Shown here: piece after piece, positions 53,068 through 64,000 of the stretch
How positions within the stretch are numbered: the stretch's first letter is position 1
Layout: each line of letters starts with the position of its first letter
Assembly: GCF_013358405.1 (NCBI RefSeq)
Contig: NZ_CP054836.1
Location: forward strand, 1,798,001-1,862,000
Length of the DNA stretch: 64,000 nucleotides
Source of the DNA: Oricola thermophila
Lineage (GTDB): Bacteria > Pseudomonadota > Alphaproteobacteria > Rhizobiales > Rhizobiaceae
Direction of reading: 5' to 3'
Notes under the pieces: model-generated
The model's input: only the letters and a program-made list of their open reading frames with translations
The model's database searches: none
What the model was told of the DNA's origin: nothing
Translations under genes and position numbers: made by a program

Positions 53068-54471
53068 TCAACCGCCCGCCCCCCCGCGTGAAGCGACGAG
53101 CAGGGGAACGAGCGCCGCAATGTCGTCGAGGGTCTCGATCCGGTCGACGGCAGCGATGACGGATTCACCGACCTCCGCGGAGAGACCGGCCGCCCTGCCC
53201 CAGCACCGGCGGAACTTGTCGAGGTTCTCCTCGCGGGTCAGCGGATTGTTGTAGTGGCCGTAGACGGAGTCTACCGTGACCGCATGTTCCGCACCGGATT
53301 TCAGACGCACCCGTATCGTCTGCGGCGCCATTGCGCTGTTGCTGGGGTTGCCGTCCTGCCGCAAGGTAATACGGGCCGCCAGCGCGTGTGTCCGCGGATC
53401 GGTCAGCCGGTCGCCCAGGAACTCTTCGACATCTACCTTGCCGTGGACGAGATAGGTTGCCGCCACGAAGGGCAGGCACAGCTTGGCATAATTCGGCGTC
53501 GGCTCCGGGACGTCAGGCCGCCCGACCAGACGGTTGACCAAGCCGGGAGCGTCGCAGGTGACATCCTCGACGTCATCGGCCGAGAAACCGGCCTCCCGCT
53601 GCAGCCGCATGAGACCGTCGATAACGCCATGGGTCAGTCGGCCCGAGGGGAACGGCTTGTGCGACATGCGTTCGATCTGGAACGCCTCTTCGAGTTCACG
53701 AAGGCCATGAGCGATATCGACCCCCACGCCTTCGTAAAGCTTGAAGAAACCGTAGCGACCGGTCAGCACGTCGGCAGGGCCGAGGATTCCCTCCGCCGCG
53801 AAATCACATGACGCGATCGCAGCGCGGGCATTGAAGCCAACCTGCATGCCCAGCAGCGGCGATCCCTCGACATGGGGCTGCAGCGTTCCCGAACTCTGCC
53901 CGTACTGGTTGCCCAGCGTCCGGATCGCTGTATCGGAGTCGAAACCCGCGATCCTCGCAAGGGCTGCCGCCGCGCCCATCCCGCCCGCCGTCGCCGGACG
54001 GAAGAACTGCGTCGGCCCCGTCGCCGACTTGCCCAGGAACACGGAGACGTCGATGCCCATTATGAGCGCGGCCAGGAAATCCCTGCCGTGGACCGGAGCG
54101 CCCCGCCTAGCGCTGCGCTCGCAATAGGCCATGAGCGAGGAAAGTATGGTGGCGAAAGGATGAAGAACGGCCTCTTCGCTCAAGCAGTCGAATTCCAGGC
54201 TGTGGATCTGGTAGGCATTCACGAAGGCCGCGGCGGTTGCCGGCAACCGTTCACCGCTGACCCAGACCGTGGCATCGTCACCGCTGCCCCAGCTCGAAGC
54301 CACCTTTATGATCCGCTCGATTCGGTATCCGTTGCAGCCGGCAACGCCGACGCCGAGCGTATCGAGAAGGAAGGTCTTGCCCTTTTCTATCGTCCGTTCC
54401 GAGAAATCGTCGAACCGGGTTGAGAGCACCCGGTCAACGAGCCATGGCAATGGGTTTTCCTGGGTGCTCAA
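53068..54471 (-). CDS. MmgE/PrpD family protein
   Basis: 467 residues with a TTG start at 54471; the RBS is weak, so the exact start is uncertain, but the family N-terminus (LVDRVLSTRFDDF) is included. All-helical MmgE/PrpD domain (about 10-260) and the C-terminal alpha/beta domain. Motifs: FLLDTLGVGVAG, FVNAYQIHSLEFDC, FRPATAGGMGAAAALA and LTDPRTHALAARI. Relatives are 2-methylcitrate dehydratase, cis-aconitate decarboxylase and itaconate-linked enzymes, all acting on tricarboxylates. It is the first gene of the TRAP operon (151 bases before the binding protein), so the imported acid is probably its substrate. Confidence 0.9.
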   Translation of the reverse strand: MSTQENPLPWLVDRVLSTRFDDFSERTIEKGKTFLLDTLGVGVAGCNGYRIERIIKVASSWGSGDDATVWVSGERLPATAAAFVNAYQIHSLEFDCLSEEAVLHPFATILSSLMAYCERSARRGAPVHGRDFLAALIMGIDVSVFLGKSATGPTQFFRPATAGGMGAAAALARIAGFDSDTAIRTLGNQYGQSSGTLQPHVEGSPLLGMQVGFNARAAIASCDFAAEGILGPADVLTGRYGFFKLYEGVGVDIAHGLRELEEAFQIERMSHKPFPSGRLTHGVIDGLMRLQREAGFSADDVEDVTCDAPGLVNRLVGRPDVPEPTPNYAKLCLPFVAATYLVHGKVDVEEFLGDRLTDPRTHALAARITLRQDGNPSNSAMAPQTIRVRLKSGAEHAVTVDSVYGHYNNPLTREENLDKFRRCWGRAAGLSAEVGESVIAAVDRIETLDDIAALVPLLVASRGGAGG

Positions 54472-55434
54472 CTGGCGTCCATCCTATTCCAAAGGGCACG
54501 CCCGAACAGGCCGGCGCCCAAGGTGGTCCGACCGAAACTCGCTGGCGGAACGACCGCCGGAAGCTCGGGTACGATTTATTGTTTGCATTCGTATGCAAGC
54601 CGTATATGCCCGACATGTCAATGAATATTTCGCAACAAAATTTCCAATCTTTCCGGAAGAAGCGGCTCTCGTGGAAATTTGTCCGCCGCCATGGCATCGG
54701 AACAACAGCGCGTCGATTGCCATGGAAGGCGCGGCCCATCAGGGTTCCCGGGTCAGCAGGCGGCTCCGCACTTATGCGGGAGAATCCGCCTTGCCATCGT
54801 TCATGCGGCCCGTCCCCTTGCCGGCAAGATCTACCGGTCGCGGCCGACGCAAATGCCGACCGCCATGCCGTCTCCGGAGGCCATAGCGCGGCCGGTCCGG
54901 GCTGCCGTCGCCGGCGCTGGCACCTTGCCCGCATGGACGCAGGCAACCGAAGCGACGCATACGGTTGCAACGAGGCAAGAGCGCTTCCGCGAGGTGGTAT
55001 CCAATGCGTCGCCGCCGCAGGCGGGCCCGATTTCGCGGACGCTCGTGCGACGCGATTCGCCTGTCGGCCCCGCTGTCCGCGTTCGCGGTGTGCAGGTCTT
55101 CCGAGAAGTGGTTTCGAATGCGCCCGAACCGCAAACCACATCTCGCAATCCAATCGAGGAGGGCAGCCAAGGCACGGCGCTTGGAGGTATGATCAGGGCG
55201 GTCAGTTCTCGAGCCAATCCGGCGGTTCCCCGCGCTCAGACATTCGTCGCTGCCGCTTTGCGAGCGTCGGCGGCAGCTGACCGAGAGTTCGCGCTTTCGG
55301 GCGAAGCGGCCGCGATGCTGCTCGCGGATGCAGATCCTGATACCGGGCGACAGGTTGCGGCGCTGCAAAGCTGTGCGATGTAGGGTAGGTGATACGAGCC
55401 ACCCGCAACGCGGTTCAGTCGTATGGGCAAACGA
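54472..55434. other. Gene-poor region of about 960 bases with short repeats
   Basis: No convincing gene on either strand. A 235-codon open frame (54679-55383, plus) exists, but its start of low-complexity arginine/alanine text and lack of an RBS argue against it. The region holds a twice-repeated 24-base element (54985, 55099) and a hairpin CGAGAAGTGGTTTCG / CGCAAACCACATCTCG (55102-55145). Together with the dead transposase to the right, it looks like a scar of past insertions and deletions. Confidence 0.5.
54985..55122 (+). repeat. Imperfect direct repeat of 24 bases, two copies 114 bases apart
   Basis: Copies at 54985-55008 and 55099-55122 match at 20 of 24 positions; both start TTCCG, share GTGGT in the middle and end AATGCG. 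The 114-base spacing is a multiple of three, and in one plus-strand frame both read FREVVSNA. The second copy also forms the left arm of a 15-base hairpin (55102-55145). Function unknown: degenerate tandem duplication, repeated-element halves, or coding repeats. Confidence 0.55.
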
Positions 55435-55725
55435 TTACCCAAACGAAGGTCGTTTGCTGGCCCTAACGGCATTTTCCGGAACGTGGACGGTGTGCTCAAT
55501 GTCCGACCTTGGAACGCGGCGAAAACTTTTCGCGCTGCCTTCAACTGTACTTTCCCAAGCAATTTCAGATAGATCCTCGAGATCCGTGTATCGGTTGGTG
55601 TACACGACCGTGTATTGTTCATCCGGCGGTGTCGGCCCAGTTATCGCCGGGAATGCGGGAATTGGCCAGGTATGGGGGAGAGTCCCTTGCTGTCCGCCAT
55701 TTGCTTTTGCACTCTCCGTCATCAC
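55435..55725 (-). CDS. Possible small hypothetical protein
   Basis: 96 residues (or 95 from the second ATG). I recognise no family. In its favour the amino-acid text is balanced and partly acidic (EQYTVVYTNRYTDLEDLSEIAWE), unlike the arginine-rich shadow frames around it. Against it are a weak RBS and isolation in a repeat- and transposon-rich stretch. Third codon positions are less GC-rich than in neighbouring genes, consistent with acquired DNA. No signal peptide or membrane span. Confidence 0.3.
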   Translation of the reverse strand: MMTESAKANGGQQGTLPHTWPIPAFPAITGPTPPDEQYTVVYTNRYTDLEDLSEIAWESTVEGSAKSFRRVPRSDIEHTVHVPENAVRASKRPSFG

Positions 55726-55834
55726 GGAGTCCCGCGTTTCTGTCTCATATTTGATCCCTACAAAGGGGCTGCAATGAGACGAAATTAATCCGCCGTCTGT
55801 CCGGCCGGACTTGCCTTTGGACCGGAGGCGGTAC

Positions 55835-56280
55835 GCCGCGGAAAGCCCGGCATGATTGTCAGCGACAACGGCACGGAACTGACCTCCAACGCCATCCTGC
55901 GATAGTCATCCGAGCATAAGGTCGGATGGCATCAGATCGCGCCAGGCAAGCTCATGCAGAACGGCTTCGTCGAGAGTTTCAACGGCCTGATGCGCGACGA
56001 GCTGCTCAATGAGACCATGTTTCGCAATCTGGCTCACGCGCGCGTCATGATCACGGCTTGGGCTGCCGCCTACAACACCGAACGCCCGCATTCGGCTTTG
56101 GACTTTCAGACGCCGGTCGACTACGCGCGCACCCTGACACCGCAATCGCCCGCCCCGCTGCGCATGATGCGAGAGCTTCGCGCGTCGGGCGATTGCTCAA
56201 CTTGCGCCGATCGGCGTAAACATCAACCAGACTCAAATCGCGGCTGGATGAAGTTTCACTGCAGGTCAATGGTCGCACGA
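55835..56280 (+). pseudogene. Remnant of an IS3-family (IS407-like) transposase, OrfB C-terminus
   Basis: The frame reads GKPGMIVSDNGTELTSNAI, a stop (TAG at the position usually Trp in WSSEHKV), then [22 protein letters not shown] and [15 protein letters not shown]. This is the catalytic rve domain of IS3-family transposases: the second Asp lies in SDNGTE and the DDE-motif Glu in NGFVESFNG. The first two thirds of the protein, OrfA and the left IS end are missing. The bases after the coding part (CAGACTCAAATCGCGGCTGG to about 56280) resemble the right end of this element group. It cannot transpose. Confidence 0.8.
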
Positions 56281-56459
56281 TGATCGGCGAGACTATGCTC
56301 GCCCCTACCTGAATATCAACGACAATGAGGAATTCCTCCTGCCGCCGGCGACAGGCTTCAAGCTTGCGTCGAAAAGAGTGGGGCAGACGAACGCGGTTCC
56401 GGGATTGATGGTCTGCACGTAATTCATTGCCGGAGGCACCCGGAAAACCGGGATGCTCC

Positions 56460-56486
56460 AAAAGGCCGTCCGGAGCGCAAACGGCC
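56460..56486 (-). terminator. Probable intrinsic terminator of the glycerol operon
   Basis: On the minus strand, about 20 bases after the glpV stop, GGCCGT (56481-56486 complement) pairs with ACGGCC (56464-56469 complement) across an 11-base loop and is followed directly by TTTT (56460-56463 complement). Stem plus T-run at the end of the operon fits a rho-independent terminator; the stem is short. Confidence 0.55.
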
Positions 56487-56505
56487 CCGGGCGGCAAATT
56501 TGATA

Positions 56506-58227
56506 CTACTGCCAGGACTTGATCAGCTCATCATAGGAGACGGTCTGGCCCTGCGGCTTTTCGTTGTCGAGCTTCGCCTTGGGAGCTCCCGGAGCGGCAA
56601 GCCACTCGGCGGGATCCTTCGGCTCGTTGAGCTTGGGACCGAGATCGCCCTGCACACCGGCGCGCTCGAGCCTTTCGAGCACCTTTTCCTGCGCCTCGCA
56701 AAGCGCGTCGAGGGCTTCCTGCGGTGTCTTGGCACCCGACATGGCGTCGCCGATGTTCTGCCACCAGAGCTGCGCCAACTTCGGATAGTCCGGCACGTTG
56801 GTGCCCGTCGGCGACCACTGGACGCGGGCCGGTGAACGGTAGAACTCGACCAGACCGCCGAGCTTGGGGGCCCGCTCGGTGAAGCTCTTGTCCTGGATGG
56901 TGGATTCGCGGATGAAGGTCAGGCCGACATGGCTCTTCTTCACATCCACGGTCTTTGAGGTGACGAACTGGGCATAGAGCCAGGCCGCCTTGGCGCGATC
57001 GACAGGGGTCGATTTCATCAACGTCCAGGAACCGGCATCCTGATATCCGATCTTGGTGCCCTCGGACCAGTATGCGCCATGCGGCGACGGCGCCATGCGC
57101 CATTTCGGCGTGCCGTCGTCATTCATCACAGGCAGGCCTTCCTTTACCATGTCGGCAGTGAAGGCCGTGTACCAGAACATTTGCTGGGCGATCTCGCCCT
57201 GCGCCGGGACGGGGCCCGCCTCGGAGAAGGTCATGCCGGCTGCTGCCGGCGGCGAGTATTTCTGCAGCCATTCGATCGCCTTGGTCACCGCATAGACGGC
57301 GGCCGGCGAGTTGGTGGCGCCACCGCGGGCGACGCAGGAGCCGACCGGTTGCGACTTCTCGTTGACGCGAATGCCCCACTCGTCGACCGGCAGGCCGTTC
57401 GGCTCGCCCTTGTCGCCCATTCCGGCCATCGACATCCATGCGTCGGTGTAGCGCCAGCCGAGCGAGGGGTCCTTCTTACCGTAGTCCATGTTGCCATAAA
57501 CCTTGGTCGGACCGCCGATATAGGACATGTCACGCCCGGTGAAGAACTCGGCAATGTCCTCATAGGCAGACCAGTTGACCGGCACGCCAAGCTCGTAGCC
57601 GTATTTCTCCTTGAAGTCGGCCTTTGTCTTCTCATCGTTGAACCAGTCGTATCGGAACCAGTAGAGGTTCGCGAACTGCTGGTCGGGCAGCTGGTAGATC
57701 TTTCCGTCGGGTCCGGTAGTGAACTTGATGCCGATGAAATCATCGATATCCAGGCCCGGGTTGGTGACGTCCTTGCCCTCGCCTTCCATCCAGTCGGTCA
57801 GGTTGCGGGCCTGCTGGTACCGCCAGTGGGTGCCGATCAAGTCAGAGTCGTTGATATAGGCGTCATAGATGTTCTCGCCCGACTGCATCTGCGTCTGCAG
57901 CTTTTCCACCACGTCGCCTTCGCCGATCAGGTCATGCGTGACCTTGATGCCGGTGATGGCGCTAAATGCCGGGGCCAGCACCTTGGATTCGTACTCATGG
58001 GTTGTGATGGTTTCAGACACCACCTTGATTTCCATGCCCTGGAACGGCTTGGCGGCATCAATGAACCACTGCATTTCCGCTTCCTGGTCCGCCCGCGACA
58101 GCGTGGACAGTTCGCCGATTTCGCTGTCGAGAAATGCCCTGGCTTCATCCATGCCGGCCCAAGCGGGACCGGCCATCACGCCTGCCATCAGCGCAAGCGC
58201 GGTTGTCGTTTTCAAGTAGAGCTTCAT
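56506..58227 (-). CDS. glpV: Glycerol ABC transporter substrate-binding protein
   Basis: 573 residues, unusually long for a binding protein but normal for GlpV. Signal peptide about 1-24 (LKTTTALALMAGVMAG, cleavage AWAG). Mature family-1 fold with SETITTHEYESKVLAPAF and DLIGEGDVVEKLQTQM. It binds glycerol in the periplasm for the GlpSTPQ system described in rhizobia. Upstream on the same strand are the DUF2160 gene and the permeases. Last gene of the operon, followed by a terminator. Confidence 0.93.
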   Translation of the reverse strand: MKLYLKTTTALALMAGVMAGPAWAGMDEARAFLDSEIGELSTLSRADQEAEMQWFIDAAKPFQGMEIKVVSETITTHEYESKVLAPAFSAITGIKVTHDLIGEGDVVEKLQTQMQSGENIYDAYINDSDLIGTHWRYQQARNLTDWMEGEGKDVTNPGLDIDDFIGIKFTTGPDGKIYQLPDQQFANLYWFRYDWFNDEKTKADFKEKYGYELGVPVNWSAYEDIAEFFTGRDMSYIGGPTKVYGNMDYGKKDPSLGWRYTDAWMSMAGMGDKGEPNGLPVDEWGIRVNEKSQPVGSCVARGGATNSPAAVYAVTKAIEWLQKYSPPAAAGMTFSEAGPVPAQGEIAQQMFWYTAFTADMVKEGLPVMNDDGTPKWRMAPSPHGAYWSEGTKIGYQDAGSWTLMKSTPVDRAKAAWLYAQFVTSKTVDVKKSHVGLTFIRESTIQDKSFTERAPKLGGLVEFYRSPARVQWSPTGTNVPDYPKLAQLWWQNIGDAMSGAKTPQEALDALCEAQEKVLERLERAGVQGDLGPKLNEPKDPAEWLAAPGAPKAKLDNEKPQGQTVSYDELIKSWQ

Positions 58228-58313
58228 ATGGTCCTCCCAATATTAGAAGCGGTTTCGAAATTCGCGACCCGGCGCACGATCGAGGTGCGTCGGGCAGCAA
58301 GCTTCACATCTGC

Positions 58314-58586
58314 TCATACCCAGCGGAAAACCGCGGCGGCATAAAGCAGGCAGACGATCAACGCTCCCCACTGGGGAAGGCTGACCAGGGCAAGCCAGGC
58401 AAGGTTTATGAAGGCCGAGCCCAGCAATGTGATGAAAAGGCGGTCGCCGCGCGTCGTCTCGATGCGCAGGATCCCGACGCGCGGCGATTCCGGATAACGG
58501 ATCGCCAGTATCGAAAAGACCGCCAGCAGTGACGCGATCACGGCGAAGAAGATCGCAGTCGGTACGGTCCAGGCCATCCAGTCCAT
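58314..58586 (-). CDS. DUF2160 small membrane protein of the glycerol transporter operon
   Basis: 90 residues with two to three membrane spans (TAIFFAVIASLLAVFSILAI near the start; FINLAWLALVSLPQWGALIVCLLYAAAVF at the end) and a basic loop between. DUF2160 proteins occur between glpQ and glpV in rhizobial glycerol operons; their role is not established. It may be an accessory membrane subunit. It sits 21 bases after glpQ and 86 before glpV. Confidence 0.88.
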   Translation of the reverse strand: MDWMAWTVPTAIFFAVIASLLAVFSILAIRYPESPRVGILRIETTRGDRLFITLLGSAFINLAWLALVSLPQWGALIVCLLYAAAVFRWV

Positions 58587-58607
58587 GATGTTACTCCCTG
58601 TTTCCGC

Positions 58608-61407
<2,800 letters not shown>

Positions 61408-61417
61408 GGTTCCTCCC

Positions 61418-62506
61418 TCAGGCCGCAATCGCGTAGGCGGCGGGCACGACCAGCCGGCCATCTTCGGCGAAAATGTAGACGTGGGACGGATCGAGATAGA
61501 CCTCAATCTGCTGGCCGAGTGGCAGGTCGTGGACACCGTGGATCAACCCGACCCATTTCTCGCCATGGTGGGACAGGTGAATGAAGGTTTCCGAACCGGT
61601 AATCTCCGTGACGTTGAGCAGCGCCGTGAACTTCATCGCATCGGCGGTGTGTTGGACGATCTCCACATGGTTCGGGCGGAAGCCCGCCACGTAGCGGCCG
61701 TCGGCCAGTTCCTGCAATTTTCCGGCAGCGACCACCGACTGTCCGTCACCGAACAACAGCTTGTTACCGGTCTTGGAGATGCTCAGGAAATTCATTGGCG
61801 GGTCGGAAAAGACCCGTGCCGTCGTTGCATCTACCGGTTTGCGATAGACGTCCGGCGTCGGTCCGAATTGCGTGATGCGGCCTTGCCAAAGCGCCGCCGT
61901 GTTGCCGCCGAGCAGCAGGGCCTCTTCGGGCTCGGTGGTGGCGTAGACGAAGATTGCGCCGGACTCCTCGAAGATCTTCGGGATCTCGACACGCAGTTCC
62001 TCGCGCAGCTTGTAGTCGAGGTTGGCGAGCGGTTCGTCCAGCAGGACCAGCCCGGCATTCTTCACCAGCGCCCGCGCGAGCGCACAGCGCTGCTGTTGGC
62101 CGCCTGACAGTTCCAGCGGTTTGCGCGAAAGCATCGGAGTGAGTTTCATCATGTCCGCGGTCGCCTTGACAGCGGCGTCGATCTCCGATGCACTCTTGCC
62201 CATGAGCCTCAGCGGGCTGGCAATGTTGTCGTAGACCGTCATGGACGGGTAGTTGATGAACTGCTGGTAGACCATGGCGACATTGCGGTCCTGTACGCGC
62301 ATGCCGGTCACATCCTCGCCATGCCACAGGACGCGGCCGGTCGACGGCTTGTCGAGGCCGGCCATCAGGCGCATGAGCGAGGTCTTGCCCGCCAATGTCG
62401 GTCCCAGCAGCACATTCATGGTGCCATTCCGCAGTTCCAGGCTCGTGGGATGGATATGCGTTTGCGCGCCGACCACTTTCGAAACACCATCCAGGACCAG
62501 TGTCAT
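61418..62506 (-). CDS. glpS: Glycerol ABC transporter ATP-binding protein lacking the switch histidine
   Basis: 362 residues from the ATG at 62506. MalK-type ABC ATPase. Walker A GPTLAGKT at 35-42, signature LSGGQ at 133-137, Walker B LLDE at 155-158. The H-loop, normally THD, reads ATTEPEEA with Thr191 in place of the switch histidine. The C-terminal part is a TOBE-like domain. Together with GlpT it makes the ATPase heterodimer for glycerol uptake. It lies 19 bases after glpD. Confidence 0.93.
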   Translation of the reverse strand: MTLVLDGVSKVVGAQTHIHPTSLELRNGTMNVLLGPTLAGKTSLMRLMAGLDKPSTGRVLWHGEDVTGMRVQDRNVAMVYQQFINYPSMTVYDNIASPLRLMGKSASEIDAAVKATADMMKLTPMLSRKPLELSGGQQQRCALARALVKNAGLVLLDEPLANLDYKLREELRVEIPKIFEESGAIFVYATTEPEEALLLGGNTAALWQGRITQFGPTPDVYRKPVDATTARVFSDPPMNFLSISKTGNKLLFGDGQSVVAAGKLQELADGRYVAGFRPNHVEIVQHTADAMKFTALLNVTEITGSETFIHLSHHGEKWVGLIHGVHDLPLGQQIEVYLDPSHVYIFAEDGRLVVPAAYAIAA

Positions 62507-62525
62507 TCTTCCTCTCCTCCCCAAC

Positions 62526-64000
62526 CTATTCGGCCGCCGCCGGCTTGCCGCTTGTCAGGCGATGGCGCATCCAATTGTCGAGGTTGTCGATTTCGCCGGC
62601 GCTCATGCGCAGGCCAAGCTTGCTGCGGCGCCACACGATGTCTTCGGCGGTTCGGGCGTATTCCCGATCCATCAGCCATTCGACCTCGCGTTCAGTCAGC
62701 GTGGCGCCGAAAGACTGCCCCAGATCTTCAATGCCCTTGGCATCGCCCAGGACCGTGAAGGCTTCCGTACCATAGGCCCGCACCAGCCTTCCCGAATGGT
62801 ACTCGCCAAGGAAGGGATATGAGGCAGTCAGTCTTTTCTTCAAGGCATCGACACCCTCGACCGGGAAATCGCCGCCCGGAAGGGGTACGCGCGCCGTCCA
62901 TGCGGATGAAAGGCCCGGAAACCATGGCGCAATCTTCTCCATGGCGCTTTCGGCAAGCCGCCGATAGGTCGTGATCTTGCCGCCAAAGACATTGAGAACG
63001 GGTGCGCCGCCATCGTCATTTACTGTCAGCGTGTAGTCGCGTGTCGCCGCCGTGGCCGAACTTGCGCCGTCATCATAGAGCGGCCGGACGCCGGAATAGG
63101 TCCACACGATGTCGTCCCGGGTAACCGGGCGCTTGAAATAGCGTGAGGCGAAAGCGCACAGATAGTCCTGCTCCTCCGGCGTACATTCCGGTTTCACAGA
63201 AGGATCCGGATGGTCCTGGTCGGTGGTGCCAATCAGGGTGAAATCGGTTTCATAGGGGATCGTGAAAATGATCCGGCCGTCCTCGCCCTGGAGGAAGTAG
63301 CACTTGTCGTGGTTGTACAGCCTGCGCGTGACGATATGGCTGCCGCGAACCAGGCGGATCCCCTCGTTCGAATCGAGATGCGCCTTGGTGCGGATGATGT
63401 CACCGACCCATGGGCCGCCCGCATTGACGAGGACGCGCGCCCTAATTTCCCTTTGTACCCCGGTTGCTTCGTCTTCGACCGTCACCGTCCAGTGGTCTTG
63501 CGTCCGCTCCGCTGAAACGACCTTCGTTCGCACCAGAATTCGGGCGCCGCGGGCTTGTGCGTCGCGAGCGTTAAGGACGACGAGGCGCGAATCTTCCACC
63601 CAGCAGTCAGAATATTCATATGCCTTACGGAACTCGCATTTCAGCGGCTTTCCTTCCGGCGCGGTCGACAGGTCCAGGGTCGACGTACCGGGCAGGATTT
63701 GGCGTCCGCCGAGATTGTCATAGAGGAACAGGCCGAGCCGGATCATCCACGCCGGACGCCGCCCTTTCATCCATGGCATGATCGCGTTGAGCACCTTCGA
63801 CGCAGGTGTTTCCGTGTCGAAGCGCATGGCGTCGTTATAGGGCAGGATGAAGCGCATCGGCCAGCTAATATGGGGCATCGCGCGCAGCAGGATCTCGCGC
63901 TCGACGAGCGCCTCGCGCACCAGCCGCACCTCGAAATATTCGAGATAACGCAGACCGCCATGAAACAGTTTGGTCGAGGCTGAGGAGGTCGCCGATGCAA
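62526..64000 (-). CDS. glpD: Glycerol-3-phosphate dehydrogenase, 5' end beyond the window
   Basis: About 491 residues visible; the N-terminus with the FAD-binding GxGxxG lies right of base 64000. The frame is open to the edge and reads SASTKLFHGGLRYLEYFEVRLVREAL, the conserved GlpD segment following the FAD motif. Other marks are VLVNAGGPWVGD, ETDFTLIGTTDQDH, WTYSGVRPLYDDG and FGGKITTYRRLAE. It oxidises glycerol-3-phosphate to dihydroxyacetone phosphate, feeding electrons to quinone. First visible gene of the glp operon. No glpK or glpR gene is in the window. Confidence 0.95.
   Translation of the reverse strand, partial: ASATSSASTKLFHGGLRYLEYFEVRLVREALVEREILLRAMPHISWPMRFILPYNDAMRFDTETPASKVLNAIMPWMKGRRPAWMIRLGLFLYDNLGGRQILPGTSTLDLSTAPEGKPLKCEFRKAYEYSDCWVEDSRLVVLNARDAQARGARILVRTKVVSAERTQDHWTVTVEDEATGVQREIRARVLVNAGGPWVGDIIRTKAHLDSNEGIRLVRGSHIVTRRLYNHDKCYFLQGEDGRIIFTIPYETDFTLIGTTDQDHPDPSVKPECTPEEQDYLCAFASRYFKRPVTRDDIVWTYSGVRPLYDDGASSATAATRDYTLTVNDDGGAPVLNVFGGKITTYRRLAESAMEKIAPWFPGLSSAWTARVPLPGGDFPVEGVDALKKRLTASYPFLGEYHSGRLVRAYGTEAFTVLGDAKGIEDLGQSFGATLTEREVEWLMDREYARTAEDIVWRRSKLGLRMSAGEIDNLDNWMRHRLTSGKPAAAE

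Noticed and set aside
54679..55383. 235-codon plus-strand frame in the gene-poor region
   Set aside because: No usable RBS, low-complexity start, no family resemblance. Its in-phase repeat is reported separately, so it is kept as an observation and not a gene.
57079..58344. 421-codon open frame antisense to glpV
   Set aside because: No RBS or family motifs; the sense gene has a signal peptide and the full binding-protein fold.

Overview
The window is high-GC, gene-dense DNA from a heterotrophic alphaproteobacterium, most likely of the order Hyphomicrobiales (Rhizobiales). The grounds are a rhizobial-type glycerol ABC operon (glpD-S-T-P-Q-DUF2160-V), the many sugar ABC and TRAP importers, and the De Ley-Doudoroff style of galactose breakdown. 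A Na+-pumping NQR operon beside a cation/proton antiporter hints at a saline or marine-tolerant lifestyle. The species assignment is inference.

Bases 1-29614 read as an island for plant cell-wall (pectin) sugars, in three blocks. (1) 1-9261, plus strand: a sugar ABC importer (the binding protein is cut by the window edge), a GH36 alpha-galactosidase, an SDR that is probably galactose dehydrogenase, dgoK, dgoA and a GH42 beta-galactosidase. Galactosides go to galactose, then KDGal, then pyruvate plus glyceraldehyde-3-phosphate. (2) 9301-20897: a D-apiose/D-apionate locus. A minus-strand operon carries apnO, an RbsB/C/A-type importer with a DUF2291 lipoprotein, an apiose dehydrogenase, apnL and a GntR regulator. 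A divergent plus-strand pair carries a RuBisCO-like protein and the DUF1537 kinase oiaK. (3) 20919-29614: uronate catabolism (GntR, uxaC, kdgF, kduI, kduD, uxuB, uxuA, uxaA). A collapsed TRAP transporter lies inside the operon, where the original hexuronate importer probably stood. Galactose, apiose and galacturonate are all pectin sugars (apiose from rhamnogalacturonan II or apiogalacturonan), which makes the grouping coherent.

Bases 29940-35089 are an IclR-controlled TRAP operon with an isocitrate-lyase/PEP-mutase-family enzyme and an enoyl-CoA hydratase-like protein; the substrate is unknown. Bases 35364-37238 hold a TauE/SafE permease and two Rnk/GreA-C-like proteins. Bases 37813-47217 form an ion-bioenergetics block: a CPA-type antiporter, a CBS protein, nqrM, apbE, nqrF-E-D-C-B-A, and a divergent pentaheme cytochrome c. 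NqrB is unusually short and lacks the segment that carries covalent FMN. This is the most interesting locus in the window.

Bases 47263-54471 hold a MerR/alpha-beta hydrolase pair and a LacI regulator facing a TRAP operon with an MmgE/PrpD protein. A fragment of a flavoprotein dehydrogenase lies at the end of that operon. Bases 54472-56505 are a gene-poor scar with short repeats, a possible small ORF and a dead IS3-family transposase. Bases 56506-64000 are the glycerol operon; its two ATPase subunits have complementary defects that predict one canonical and one degenerate ATP site. glpD runs off the right edge.

No rRNA, tRNA, CRISPR array or complete mobile element was seen.
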